Source of the DNA: Actinomycetota bacterium
GTDB taxonomy: Bacteria; Actinomycetota; CADDZG01; JAHWKV01
NCBI GenBank assembly: GCA_019347725.1
Contig: JAHWKV010000028.1
Location: 1 to 8,164 of the forward strand
DNA length: 8,164 nucleotides
Reading direction: 5' to 3'
This document shows, piece by piece, positions 1 through 6,735 of the stretch. Positions within the stretch are counted from its first letter, which is position 1; the number at the start of each line of letters is the position of its first letter. The notes under the pieces are model-generated. The model had not been told where the DNA came from. It worked only from the letters and a program-made list of their open reading frames with translations, and ran no database searches. Both the position numbers and the translations under genes were made by a program.

Positions 1-1
1 T

Positions 2-709
2 CAGGTTTCCCCGATGCGACGCTCTATCGCCGAGCACATGGTCACCTCGACCCAGCAGACCGCCCGCGCCTGGAACACCATCGAGGTGGACCTCACCAAG
101 ATAGCCGTGCTCCGCAGCGAGGTGGGGGAGGAGTTCCGTCAGCGTGAGGGCTTTTCGTTGACCTGGACACCGTTCGTTTCCGAGGCATTGACCAAGGCGT
201 TGTTGAAATTTCCTCAGCTCAACTCGACCTGGAACGACGACGGCACCGTCACGATTAAGCACTACGTCAACTTGGGGATGGCCGTGGCGCTGGAAAAGGG
301 GCTGATAGTTCCGGTCATCAAAGGCGCCGACTCCATGAATCTGGTTGGACTAGCCCGGGCTATCCGGGATCTGGCCGTAAGAGCCCGCAGCAGCAAGCTG
401 TCTCCCGACGAAGTCCAGGGGGGCACCTTCACTCTTACCAACCCCGGAGGGTTCGGATCCATCATGTCGGTGCCGATCATCAATCGAGGTCAGGCAGCCA
501 TCCTGGCTTTCGATGCGGTCGTGAAACGTCCGGTGGTGGTGACCGATGATGTAGGTCGAGATGCCGTGGCGGTGCGAAGCATGGCCTATATATCGATTTC
601 CTGGGACCACCGGATTATCGACGGGGCTGAGGCGGCAAAGTTCCTCTCGTATCTCAAGGACCTCATCGAGCAGGAGGACTTCTCGGCCGACCTGGGGGGG
701 TTGACTTAG
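2..709 (+). CDS. 2-oxoacid dehydrogenase E2 acyltransferase, C-terminal catalytic domain (5' partial)
   Basis: This is the catalytic core of a dihydrolipoamide acyltransferase (E2) of a pyruvate or branched-chain 2-oxoacid dehydrogenase complex. It moves the acyl group from the lipoyl arm to CoA. The frame is open to the left edge (QVSP precedes the ATG at 14), and the family motif 'MRRSIAEHM' normally sits inside the protein, so that ATG is internal. The lipoyl and E1/E3-binding domains must lie upstream of the window. Counting from the ATG at 14, the substrate-channel block GTFTLTNPGGFGS is at residues 138-149 and the active-site motif DHRIIDG at 198-204, with catalytic His199 and Asp203. 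The C-terminus is normal for the family. lipB starts 8 nt downstream and the fused E1 gene follows it, so this E2 is very probably the partner of that E1. The substrate (pyruvate or branched-chain oxoacids) cannot be settled from this part. Confidence 0.95.
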   Translation, partial: QVSPMRRSIAEHMVTSTQQTARAWNTIEVDLTKIAVLRSEVGEEFRQREGFSLTWTPFVSEALTKALLKFPQLNSTWNDDGTVTIKHYVNLGMAVALEKGLIVPVIKGADSMNLVGLARAIRDLAVRARSSKLSPDEVQGGTFTLTNPGGFGSIMSVPIINRGQAAILAFDAVVKRPVVVTDDVGRDAVAVRSMAYISISWDHRIIDGAEAAKFLSYLKDLIEQEDFSADLGGLT

Positions 710-717
710 TCCTGAGC

Positions 718-1443
718 GTGCTGCGACAGCTCGACGCGGGGGTCGTACCGTACGCCCGAGCGTACGGTTGGCAGCGGACGCTCCACGCCCGCCGAGTGGC
801 CGGCGAGATACCCGACCTGCTGTTGATGCTGGAGCATCCGCACGTTTTTAGCCTCGGCCGAGGATTTCGCCCGTCTCATCTGTTGGTCGACAAAGCCGAG
901 CTCACCGCTCGGGGTATCGAGATGCACGAAGCCGACCGCGGCGGCAGCATCACGTATCACGGCCCCGGCCAGCTGGTGGCATACCCCATTTTGGACCTTA
1001 GGGCCAGTCGAGAAATAACTCCGGATCCCATCGCCTACCTGCGCCGGCTCGAGACAGCCATCATCCACGGGTGCGCGCAGCTGGGCGTGACCGCAAGCAC
1101 CCGTGAGGGGCTCACCGGTGTATGGGTGGGCCGTGACAAGCTCGCAGCCATCGGCGTAAATGTCAGCCGGGGAGTGGCCAAGCACGGGTTTGCGCTCAAC
1201 GTTGCTACGGACCTTAACTTTTTCTCCTCCATGGTGCCCTGCGGCATCGAGGATGCTGCAGTCACCTCGCTGGAGGCGCTGCTGGGCACTTCCGTATCGA
1301 TGCGCCGGGTGGTACGGGTGATGGGCAGTAGCGTGGCCGACCATCTCGGCAGGAGACTGGTTGTGGGCCGCTCGAGCGATCTCGCCGCCGCACTGGGGAA
1401 TTATGGACCGCCGGACCGGGAAGGGCAGTTGATTGATGCCTAG
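718..1443 (+). CDS. lipB: Octanoyl-[acyl carrier protein]:protein N-octanoyltransferase (LipB)
   Basis: LipB transfers octanoate from acyl carrier protein to the target lysine of lipoyl domains, the first step of cytoplasmic lipoate assembly. The 241-residue protein has the family signatures: LEHPHVFSLGRG (38-49), RGGSITYHGPGQLVAYPI (74-91), then Lys141 in DKLAAIGV and the acyl-thioester Cys175 in MVPCGI. These two residues correspond to the Lys/Cys catalytic pair (K142/C176) described for Mycobacterium tuberculosis LipB. Length is normal. The GTG at 718 is chosen because it gives a normal N-terminus directly after the E2 stop. The G run at 694-700 is a distant and weak ribosome-binding site, so translational coupling to E2 is likely. 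The 3' end overlaps the next gene by 8 nt. Placement next to E2, E1 and lipA supports a role in lipoylating that E2. Confidence 0.97.
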   Translation: MLRQLDAGVVPYARAYGWQRTLHARRVAGEIPDLLLMLEHPHVFSLGRGFRPSHLLVDKAELTARGIEMHEADRGGSITYHGPGQLVAYPILDLRASREITPDPIAYLRRLETAIIHGCAQLGVTASTREGLTGVWVGRDKLAAIGVNVSRGVAKHGFALNVATDLNFFSSMVPCGIEDAAVTSLEALLGTSVSMRRVVRVMGSSVADHLGRRLVVGRSSDLAAALGNYGPPDREGQLIDA

Positions 1444-2998
1444 GCTGCCGGTGATCCCCGTACGCCAGGTCGAGCTTGAGCCCGGAGGGCTTTCCATCTC
1501 TTCCTCCCAAATCATCGAGGACTACCGCACTGCGTATCGAAGCCGTTTGATGAGCTTGACCGGTACCCGGGAAGTGCGAACGGCACGGGCCACGTTCGTT
1601 ATATTCGGAGACGGCAAAGAGGTCGCCGAGGTCGCCATGGCCCGTGAGTTCAATCCCGGAGATTTTCGGGCCGGCTACTACCGGGATCAGACCCTGATGC
1701 TGGCGACGGGCATGTCGGACCTGACCAAGCTTTTCGCTCAGCTTTACGCCGATCCGGACCCCGCTCATGAGCCCGCGTCCGGTGGGCGGCAGATGACCAG
1801 CCACTTCGCCACCCGCCTGCTGGATGAAGACGGCGAATTCAGGCAGTTGGTCAAGCTGCGCAATTCCAGTTCCGACGTGTCGCCGACCGGAGGCCAGATG
1901 GCCCGTCTGCTGGGCCTTGCCTATGCGTCCAAGCTGTACCGGCACGAGCCGGCACTGGCCGACGCCGCTGAGCGTTTCTCGGTTCACGGCAACGAGGTCG
2001 CCTTTGGGACCATAGGCAATGCCGGCACCTCTCAGGGCCTGTTTTTTGAAACCATCAACGCCGCAGGCGTGCTGCAGGTGCCGATGGCATTGTCGGTGTG
2101 GGACGACGAGTACGGTATCTCGGTGCCTAATCGGTACCAGACCACCAAGTCTTCGATCTCCGAAGCGCTGCGTGGCTTTGAGTGGGATGAGCACACGGGT
2201 AGCGGCATCGACATCTACGTGGTCAAAGGTTGGGACTACCGGTCTTGCCGGATTGCTTACCACGAGGGCATCTCGAAGGTCCGAAGAACTCACATTCCGG
2301 CGGTCTTCCACGTGGTCGACATGACCCAGCCTCAGGGACATTCGACCAGCGGCAGCCATGAACGCTACAAGTCCAGGTCGCGTCTTCAGTTCGAGCACGA
2401 CTTCGATCCCATCGACCGGATGCGGCAGTGGATCGAGAGCTTGTCGCTGCTGTCCCCAGAGGGTCTCGATGAGCTGGAAGCCGAGGACGAGAGGCTGGTT
2501 AGAGCGTGCCGGCGGGAGGCGTTTGAGGATTTGGTGCAGCCGATCCACAGGGACCTGAACAAGGCGCGCGCCCTTATAGGGGATCTGGCCGTCCGGATGG
2601 GTGGGCCTCCAAAGCTCCAGGCTCAACTGCGATCCCTTGCCAACCCGGAGCAGGTGAACCGCAAGCTGGTCCATTCCGCGGTTGTCCAGGCCCTCATCGC
2701 CTCCCGCGGTGACAGGTCGGACGCCAGGGAGGCGCTGCTTGCCTTCAAAGATTCGTATGAGCGCGAGAACGACCGGCGATTCAACTCGCACCTTTACAGC
2801 GAATCGCCCCAGTCGCCGTTGCGGGTGGGGCACCGGCCACCAAGCTACTCCAAGACATCCGAGCTCGTGGATGCCCGTGAGGTGCTGCAGCGCTGCTTCG
2901 ACCACAACCTGAAGAAAGATGCTCGCATCTTCATAGTCGGCGAGGACGTGGGGAAAGCTGGGCGACGTCAACCTGGTGTTCCAGGGTCTCAACGATAA
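1436..2998 (+). CDS. 2-oxoacid dehydrogenase E1, fused alpha-beta type: alpha part and start of beta part, ended early by a frameshift
   Basis: This is the 5' portion of a single-chain E1 (alpha fused to beta), the thiamine-diphosphate decarboxylase of a 2-oxoacid dehydrogenase complex. It resembles the approximately 800-residue fused E1 proteins known from Bacteroidetes and others. The start is ATG 1436 (a TTG lies directly before it), with GGGAAGGG at 1418-1425 as ribosome-binding site, overlapping lipB by 8 nt. Visible landmarks are FGDGKE (57-62), [12 protein letters not shown] (75-86), [10 protein letters not shown] (111-120), the cofactor block [11 protein letters not shown] (191-201) to WDDEYGIS (222-229), the loop [13 protein letters not shown] (301-313), a linker of about 140 residues, then the start of the beta domain ending [10 protein letters not shown] (498-507). 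After Lys507 the frame yields 13 unrelated residues and a TAA. The expected continuation ([11 protein letters not shown]) is in the +1 frame, so the protein is truncated as written. Confidence 0.9.
   Translation: MPRLPVIPVRQVELEPGGLSISSSQIIEDYRTAYRSRLMSLTGTREVRTARATFVIFGDGKEVAEVAMAREFNPGDFRAGYYRDQTLMLATGMSDLTKLFAQLYADPDPAHEPASGGRQMTSHFATRLLDEDGEFRQLVKLRNSSSDVSPTGGQMARLLGLAYASKLYRHEPALADAAERFSVHGNEVAFGTIGNAGTSQGLFFETINAAGVLQVPMALSVWDDEYGISVPNRYQTTKSSISEALRGFEWDEHTGSGIDIYVVKGWDYRSCRIAYHEGISKVRRTHIPAVFHVVDMTQPQGHSTSGSHERYKSRSRLQFEHDFDPIDRMRQWIESLSLLSPEGLDELEAEDERLVRACRREAFEDLVQPIHRDLNKARALIGDLAVRMGGPPKLQAQLRSLANPEQVNRKLVHSAVVQALIASRGDRSDAREALLAFKDSYERENDRRFNSHLYSESPQSPLRVGHRPPSYSKTSELVDAREVLQRCFDHNLKKDARIFIVGEDVGKAGRRQPGVPGSQR
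2951..2957 (+). other. Single-base frameshift site in the fused E1 gene
   Basis: The sequence reads GGG AAA G. Homology leaves the first frame after G506-K507 and resumes one base later as AAG CTG GGC GAC GTC AAC (K-L-G-D-V-N), so there is one extra A in the AAA run at 2954-2956. Coding character and family similarity are strong on both sides up to the junction, which points to a sequencing or assembly indel or a very recent mutation. A +1 slip of Lys-tRNA from AAA to AAG is formally possible, but no stimulatory element is visible. Confidence 0.85.
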
Positions 2999-3875
2999 GT
3001 ACGGTGAGCTGCGAGTTACAGATACAGGAGTGCGTGATGCAACGATCCTCGGACAGGGAATCGGGGCGGCGCTGCGGGGTCTGCGTCCCGTAGTGGACAT
3101 CCAGTACCTCGACTACCTGCTCTACGCGCTCGAGCTGGCCTCCGACGACCTGGCCACGCTGCGCTACCGCACCGCGGGCGGCCAGAAGGCGCCGGTGGTC
3201 ATCCGCACCAAGGGCCACCGCCTGGAGGGCATCTGGCACACCGGCTCACCTATGTCGATGATTCTAAGCTCCTGTCGCGGGATATATCTGGCGGTGCCCC
3301 GTGATATGACCAGGGCGGCCGGCTTCTACAACACGTTTTTGCGTTCCGACAACCCGGGGATCGTGGTCGAGGTGCTGTGCCGTTACCGCGACAAAGAACG
3401 TGTGCCCGATAACGTGGGAACCTTCACTGTGCCGCTGGGTATGCCGGAGATTATCCGGCCGGGCCGCGATCTCACGTTGGTCACCTACGGCGAGTGCTGT
3501 AACGTAGCGATGGAGGCCGCGTTGACTCTGGCCGAGCTCAGCGTAGACGTAGAGGTGATTGACGTCCAGTGCTTGAACCCCTTCGATCTGCAGCACACGA
3601 TCGTCGACTCGCTGGCAAAGACCAACGCGGTGGTTTTTTTTGATGAGGATGTTCCCGGAGGTGCGTCCGCCTACATGATGCAGCAGGTGCTGGAGGTCCA
3701 ACAGGGCTGGGGTCTGCTAGACGCCGAGCCCAGGACTCTTTGTGGACGGGAGAATCGCAGCGCCTTCGGCGTCGATGGAGGCTATTTCACCAAGCCGACC
3801 GCCGACGACGTGATATTGACCTGCTACGAGCTCGTGGCCGAGCGCAGGCCGGACGACCTGAAGCCCCTGACATGA
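2976..3875 (+). CDS. 2-oxoacid dehydrogenase E1, fused alpha-beta type: beta part downstream of the frameshift
   Basis: This is the rest of the E1 beta (transketolase-like) domain, continuing the preceding gene in another frame. Homologous sequence actually begins about 6 codons earlier, at CTG 2958 (LGDVNL). The GTG at 2976 is only the first conventional start and has no ribosome-binding site in front of it, which argues against an independent gene. Beta-domain signatures are [59 protein letters not shown], the second-domain strand [19 protein letters not shown] and [16 protein letters not shown]. Without the extra base at 2954-2956 the two parts join as about 812 residues. E1 beta supplies the glutamate that activates thiamine diphosphate (probably Glu503 of the alpha frame, in GEDV), so this fragment alone would lack it. 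Its stop overlaps the lipA start as ATGA (3872-3875). Confidence 0.88.
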   Translation: MFQGLNDKYGELRVTDTGVRDATILGQGIGAALRGLRPVVDIQYLDYLLYALELASDDLATLRYRTAGGQKAPVVIRTKGHRLEGIWHTGSPMSMILSSCRGIYLAVPRDMTRAAGFYNTFLRSDNPGIVVEVLCRYRDKERVPDNVGTFTVPLGMPEIIRPGRDLTLVTYGECCNVAMEAALTLAELSVDVEVIDVQCLNPFDLQHTIVDSLAKTNAVVFFDEDVPGGASAYMMQQVLEVQQGWGLLDAEPRTLCGRENRSAFGVDGGYFTKPTADDVILTCYELVAERRPDDLKPLT

Positions 3876-4804
3876 GCAAAGTCTTCCTGGGAGACACGAT
3901 TCCAACCGCGCCTTCCGGGCGCACCCGCAAGCCCGAGTGGTTGAAGACCAAACTGCGTACGGGGCCCAACTACGGGCAGCTCAAACGCCTGGTCAAAGAC
4001 TTGGACCTGCACACCGTTTGCGAACAGGCCTCCTGTCCCAACATCTACGAGTGCTGGGAGGCGAAGGAGGCAACCTTTTTGATTCTCGGAAGCCAGTGCA
4101 CGCGCCGGTGCGGCTTCTGCGACATAGCCACCGGCAAGCCAGGGCCTTTGGACGAAAAGGAGCCCGAGCGAGTTTCCGAGGCTGTCCAGCACCTGGGTTT
4201 GAAGTTTGCCGTCATCACCGGGGTGGAGAGGGACGATTCCCCGCCGGAGGCTGTGGCGGAGATTTGGGCCGAGACCATACGAGCGATCCGCCGCCGCATC
4301 CCGGACTGTAAGGTCGAGGTGCTGACCGGGGACCTCAAGGGCAAGCCGGAGGCGGTGCGGACCGTGATCGACGCCGGTCCCGACGTGTTTGCCCATAACG
4401 TGGAAACTCCGGAACGGCTCCACCGCAGCATCCGTCCCGGATTTCGTTATGAGCGATCGCTCGAAGTGCTGGCCCGAGCCAAGCAGATCAACCCGCGTCT
4501 GCCCACCAAGTCCAACATCATTGCCGGCATGGGTGAGACGGACGAGGAGGTCATCGAGTGCCTGGCAGATTTGCGAGACGCAGGTGTGGACCTGGTTACC
4601 ATAGGGCAGTACCTGTCTCCGTCGACGGACGACCATCTGGGAGTACAGCGTTGGGTGACGCCCGAGCAGTTTGATGCGTATCGAGTTGCCGGGGAACAGC
4701 TTGGGTTTGCGTGGGTAGAGTCGGGTCCGCTGGTGCGGTCTTCCTACCATGCCGGCAAGCAGTACGAGGCCGCCTCGTCCAGGCTGGCCGAGCTGTACGG
4801 CTAA
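3872..4804 (+). CDS. lipA: Lipoyl synthase (LipA), radical SAM
   Basis: LipA inserts two sulfur atoms into the protein-bound octanoyl group made by LipB, giving the lipoyl cofactor of E2 and related proteins. The protein is 310 residues, normal for the family. The auxiliary [4Fe-4S] cluster ligands are Cys50, Cys55 and Cys61 (CX4CX5C) with the C-terminal serine in RSSYHA (289-294). The radical-SAM cluster ligands are Cys76, Cys80 and Cys83 ([10 protein letters not shown]3CX2C). [26 protein letters not shown] and TIGQYLSPS are recognisable core motifs, some slightly different from textbook forms. The ATG at 3872 overlaps the E1 stop by 4 nt (ATGA), so it is chosen over an in-frame opening at 3740 that would run through E1. 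LipA is the last gene of this operon; its stop is 3 nt from the convergent lgt stop. Confidence 0.98.
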   Translation: MSKVFLGDTIPTAPSGRTRKPEWLKTKLRTGPNYGQLKRLVKDLDLHTVCEQASCPNIYECWEAKEATFLILGSQCTRRCGFCDIATGKPGPLDEKEPERVSEAVQHLGLKFAVITGVERDDSPPEAVAEIWAETIRAIRRRIPDCKVEVLTGDLKGKPEAVRTVIDAGPDVFAHNVETPERLHRSIRPGFRYERSLEVLARAKQINPRLPTKSNIIAGMGETDEEVIECLADLRDAGVDLVTIGQYLSPSTDDHLGVQRWVTPEQFDAYRVAGEQLGFAWVESGPLVRSSYHAGKQYEAASSRLAELYG

Positions 4805-4807
4805 AGC

Positions 4808-5656
4808 CTAGTCATCGACCGGCGCAGTAGTCTCACCGGGCTCAGCCGGGGACTTTGTGCGGAGTCTCAACAATGCGATTACGCAAATCAGCAGCACGGC
4901 GATAGCCGTCAACTGGCTTCCGGTTAGACCCGTGCCGAACCAGGTCTTGTCTATCCGCAGAAAGTCGGTAACTATCCGACCCGATGAGTACAGAGCCGCC
5001 CATACCGTAACCAGCACGCCCTTAGCCCTGGGCTTGGCATCTATTTTTAGCAGGATCGCCAAGATGACCAAGCTCCACAAGGAGTCGTACAGGGCGGTTT
5101 GATGCACCACCATGCCCGGTTCGATGCACCCGTTTGCCGTTGGATACACCTGCGGATCGCACGGCGGCGACGAGATGAGCTCACCGCCCTGGTACTGCCA
5201 TCCCCACCAGCCGTCGGTAGGCTTGCCCAGGTGGTCCCCGATCACCAGGTCGCCGATCCGGCCCACGGCGGTGCCCAGGGCAATGCCGGGGGCCCCGAGG
5301 TCGGCCAGCTTCAGGAAATCCAGGCCCTTGATCCGGCAGTAGATATATCCGGCGCCGAATCCCCCTAAAAGGCCGCCGACCAACGAGATGCCCCCGCGGT
5401 ACACCTGGAGCCACTCGATGGGGCTTTGGAATCGATCGGTGTGTCCGACTACATAGGCAAAACGAGCGCCGATGATCGCCCCGATGACGGCCAGGGCGGC
5501 GGCGTTCCAGGCATGGTCCTCGTCAAACCCCCGAGCTCGGGCGCGCCGCACCAGAAGCGTAGTGCCGATGAAGTAGCCGATGGCAATCCCCACGCCGTGG
5601 GGCGAAACCGTGAAGTCCCCGAATCCGATGCGGGGAATCACCTCCCAGCCCAGCAT
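4808..5656 (-). CDS. lgt: Prolipoprotein diacylglyceryl transferase (Lgt)
   Basis: Lgt transfers diacylglycerol from phosphatidylglycerol to the lipobox cysteine of prolipoproteins in the cytoplasmic membrane. This is a 282-residue multi-pass protein with hydrophobic segments near 20-36, 52-70, 91-107, 122-140, 192-203, 214-226 and 246-264. Family marks are YRGGISLVGGLLGG (86-99), the signature GRIGDLVIGDHLGKPTD (132-148) with the essential Arg133, VHQTALYDSLW (184-194) and the late arginine in SSGRIVTDFLR (224-234). The position of the E. coli His103 is Val93 here, and GRxGN reads GRIGD. The ATG at 5654-5656 is the only usable start, since an in-frame stop lies about 25 bases upstream. The ribosome-binding site is weak. 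A membrane-protein gene sits 40 nt upstream on the same strand and probably shares the transcript. Confidence 0.95.
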   Translation of the reverse strand: MLGWEVIPRIGFGDFTVSPHGVGIAIGYFIGTTLLVRRARARGFDEDHAWNAAALAVIGAIIGARFAYVVGHTDRFQSPIEWLQVYRGGISLVGGLLGGFGAGYIYCRIKGLDFLKLADLGAPGIALGTAVGRIGDLVIGDHLGKPTDGWWGWQYQGGELISSPPCDPQVYPTANGCIEPGMVVHQTALYDSLWSLVILAILLKIDAKPRAKGVLVTVWAALYSSGRIVTDFLRIDKTWFGTGLTGSQLTAIAVLLICVIALLRLRTKSPAEPGETTAPVDD

Positions 5657-5696
5657 CAGTGCGCGGTACCCGGATCGGCTTCAGTGGCGGTGCGGA

Positions 5697-6296
5697 TCAT
5701 GGGTCGGAGGCGGTCGCCAGGCCGAGATTCGAGCGGAGGCTGAACTGCTGGGATCCCGAGGTGCCTTCGATCTGCGCATAGATGCTGCTACCGGGTTCCA
5801 GGCCCAAGTCCTCCTCTGCGGTGGCGCGCACGGTGATACGCGTCGGCCCGAAGGGCGACAGCGGTATTGACGATGCGTCCGGTACCGATCCGGTTGCACG
5901 TTGCACGACGTCTTGGCCCGGCAGCTGCACAGATTGCCATGAGCCCATCACCCTAGAAAGGTTACTTGATCCCAGCCGGTTCCCGTCCTCGGTCAAGAAA
6001 TCGACCTGCGATATCGATATGTGGCGCGTCTTGGGCTGACGTGGGACCGTGATAGTTAGGGTGCTGCTCAGAAGCGAAGCCGTACGTGGTGAATCCGACG
6101 TCGCCGAGCGCTGCACCACTGAGATCAATCGGTGATCCACATCGGTTACATTGGCTTCAACGGGCGCAGCCCCCTGCGTTACGAGTACTATGTCGGCCAG
6201 ACCAGTCAGGAAAGCGAGCAGCATCAGCGGCCAGGTGAGCCGGTGGCTGCGTGGTGGACTGGTCCTGGGGCGTTGGCGATACTGCTCAGCTACCAT
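5697..6296 (-). CDS. Unrecognised membrane-anchored protein with extracytoplasmic domain
   Basis: I do not recognise this 199-residue protein. What can be seen is a short basic N-terminus (residues 1-19, Arg- and Pro-rich), one hydrophobic segment (about 20-40, with Asp35 inside it), and about 155 mostly polar, Ser/Thr-rich residues with alternating beta-type patterns such as SSTLTITV, HISISQVDFL and TRITVRA. The basic flank and single segment predict an N-in, C-out signal anchor with a beta-rich domain outside the membrane. It contains no cysteine, so it is not a lipoprotein substrate of the neighbouring Lgt. The ATG at 6294-6296 is the first in frame. A TATGCT hexamer lies 8 nt before it, compatible with leaderless translation. 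It is the likely first gene of a two-gene unit with lgt. That it is a real gene is supported by normal composition and by filling the space between lgt and the divergent ferredoxin; its function is unknown. Confidence 0.75.
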   Translation of the reverse strand: MVAEQYRQRPRTSPPRSHRLTWPLMLLAFLTGLADIVLVTQGAAPVEANVTDVDHRLISVVQRSATSDSPRTASLLSSTLTITVPRQPKTRHISISQVDFLTEDGNRLGSSNLSRVMGSWQSVQLPGQDVVQRATGSVPDASSIPLSPFGPTRITVRATAEEDLGLEPGSSIYAQIEGTSGSQQFSLRSNLGLATASDP

Positions 6297-6304
6297 GGAT
6301 TGAG

Positions 6305-6310
6305 AGCATA
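6305..6310 (-). promoter_or_regulatory. Candidate -10 element for a leaderless transcript (minus strand)
   Basis: On the minus strand TATGCT fits the actinobacterial TANNNT -10 pattern and is followed after 8 nt by the ATG of the membrane-protein gene. A weak -35-like TTTCGG lies 17 nt further upstream. The spacing would put the transcript start at or next to the ATG, and no ribosome-binding site is seen. This is inference from one hexamer only. Confidence 0.35.
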
Positions 6311-6424
6311 TTCGGTCCCTCGGCGCACCGAAACTTGGTGAACGGAAACGAAGGCAGTCCGGCGGGGTCGCGGATAGAATGAGTTAAGGCGGGAGTGTAA
6401 CCTCTCGCTACAGAATTTATCGTT

Positions 6425-6430
6425 AAGGAG
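6425..6430 (+). promoter_or_regulatory. Ribosome-binding site of the ferredoxin gene
   Basis: AAGGAG stands 8 nt before the ATG at 6439, the best-placed Shine-Dalgarno in the window, and it fixes the ferredoxin start. Further upstream in the same divergent region, TAGAAT at 6375-6380 could be a -10 element, but no convincing -35 is paired with it. Confidence 0.8.
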
Positions 6431-6438
6431 TTAGGTGG

Positions 6439-6735
6439 ATGACGTACATCATTTGTGAACCGTGCATCGGAGTGAAGGACCGGTCTTGCGTTGACGAGTG
6501 CCCGGTCGACTGCATCTACGAGGGTGACGATCAGCTGTACATTCACCCCGAGGAGTGTGTCGACTGTGACGCTTGCCTGCCGGCCTGTCCGGTGGACGCG
6601 ATTTTCCCCGATGACAACGTGCCCGCCGAGTGGAAAGAGTACATAGAGACGAACGCCAACTTCTTCGTCCAGAACCCGGGGGCCTCCGGCGGAGCGTCCG
6701 AGAGCGACTTTGCCCCTTCAGAGGAGCGCGACTGA
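6439..6735 (+). CDS. fdxA: Seven-iron ferredoxin (3Fe-4S / 4Fe-4S), FdxA type
   Basis: This is a small cytoplasmic electron carrier of 98 residues. The cysteine pattern matches bacterial 7Fe ferredoxins such as Azotobacter FdI. Cys9, Cys17 and Cys50 would hold the [3Fe-4S] cluster, and Cys21, Cys40, Cys43 and Cys46 the [4Fe-4S] cluster. Val12 replaces the fourth cysteine of the first motif, the usual sign of a 3Fe centre. Cys6 and Cys25 are extra. The core VDECPVDCIYEG and PEECVDCDACLPACPVDAIF is typical of actinobacterial FdxA, except that CGAC reads CDAC. The tail is acidic and low in complexity. The start is set by AAGGAG 8 nt upstream. It is the first gene of a + strand group, and its stop overlaps the probable CTG start of the next gene. 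The electron partner is unknown; ferredoxins of this type commonly serve oxidoreductases or P450s. Confidence 0.95.
   Translation: MTYIICEPCIGVKDRSCVDECPVDCIYEGDDQLYIHPEECVDCDACLPACPVDAIFPDDNVPAEWKEYIETNANFFVQNPGASGGASESDFAPSEERD
6720..6726 (+). promoter_or_regulatory. Ribosome-binding site supporting a CTG start at 6732
   Basis: AGAGGAG inside the end of the ferredoxin gene lies 5 nt before CTG 6732, which overlaps the ferredoxin TGA as CTGA. It is the best initiation signal available to the next frame. The only conventional start nearby, GTG 6774, would cut into the conserved N-terminal strand. Confidence 0.55.

Noticed and set aside
2940..2998. Programmed +1 frameshifting in the E1 gene
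   Set aside because: There is no stop codon or rare codon at the slip point, no upstream ribosome-binding-like stimulator and no clear downstream structure; an indel is the simpler reading.
1262..3100. A 612-codon open frame on the minus strand opposite lipB and E1
   Set aside because: It is antisense to well-supported genes, its translation shows no family motif and is rich in Arg, Gly, Pro and Val as expected from high-GC antisense, and it has no fitting start signal.
3740..3871. An N-terminal extension of LipA by 44 residues
   Set aside because: It would overlap the E1 beta coding end, its sequence is Arg-rich and unlike LipA, and ATG 3872 forms a standard ATGA overlap.
3824..4750. A 308-codon minus-strand open frame opposite lipA
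   Set aside because: It is the antisense shadow of lipA, all of whose catalytic cysteines are on the plus strand.
4799..4860. A terminator between lipA and lgt
   Set aside because: GGCT/AGCC and CCGG pairings are only 4-5 bp, with no T tract on either strand.
5697..6296. Lipoprotein substrate for the adjacent Lgt
   Set aside because: The protein contains no cysteine, so there is no lipobox.
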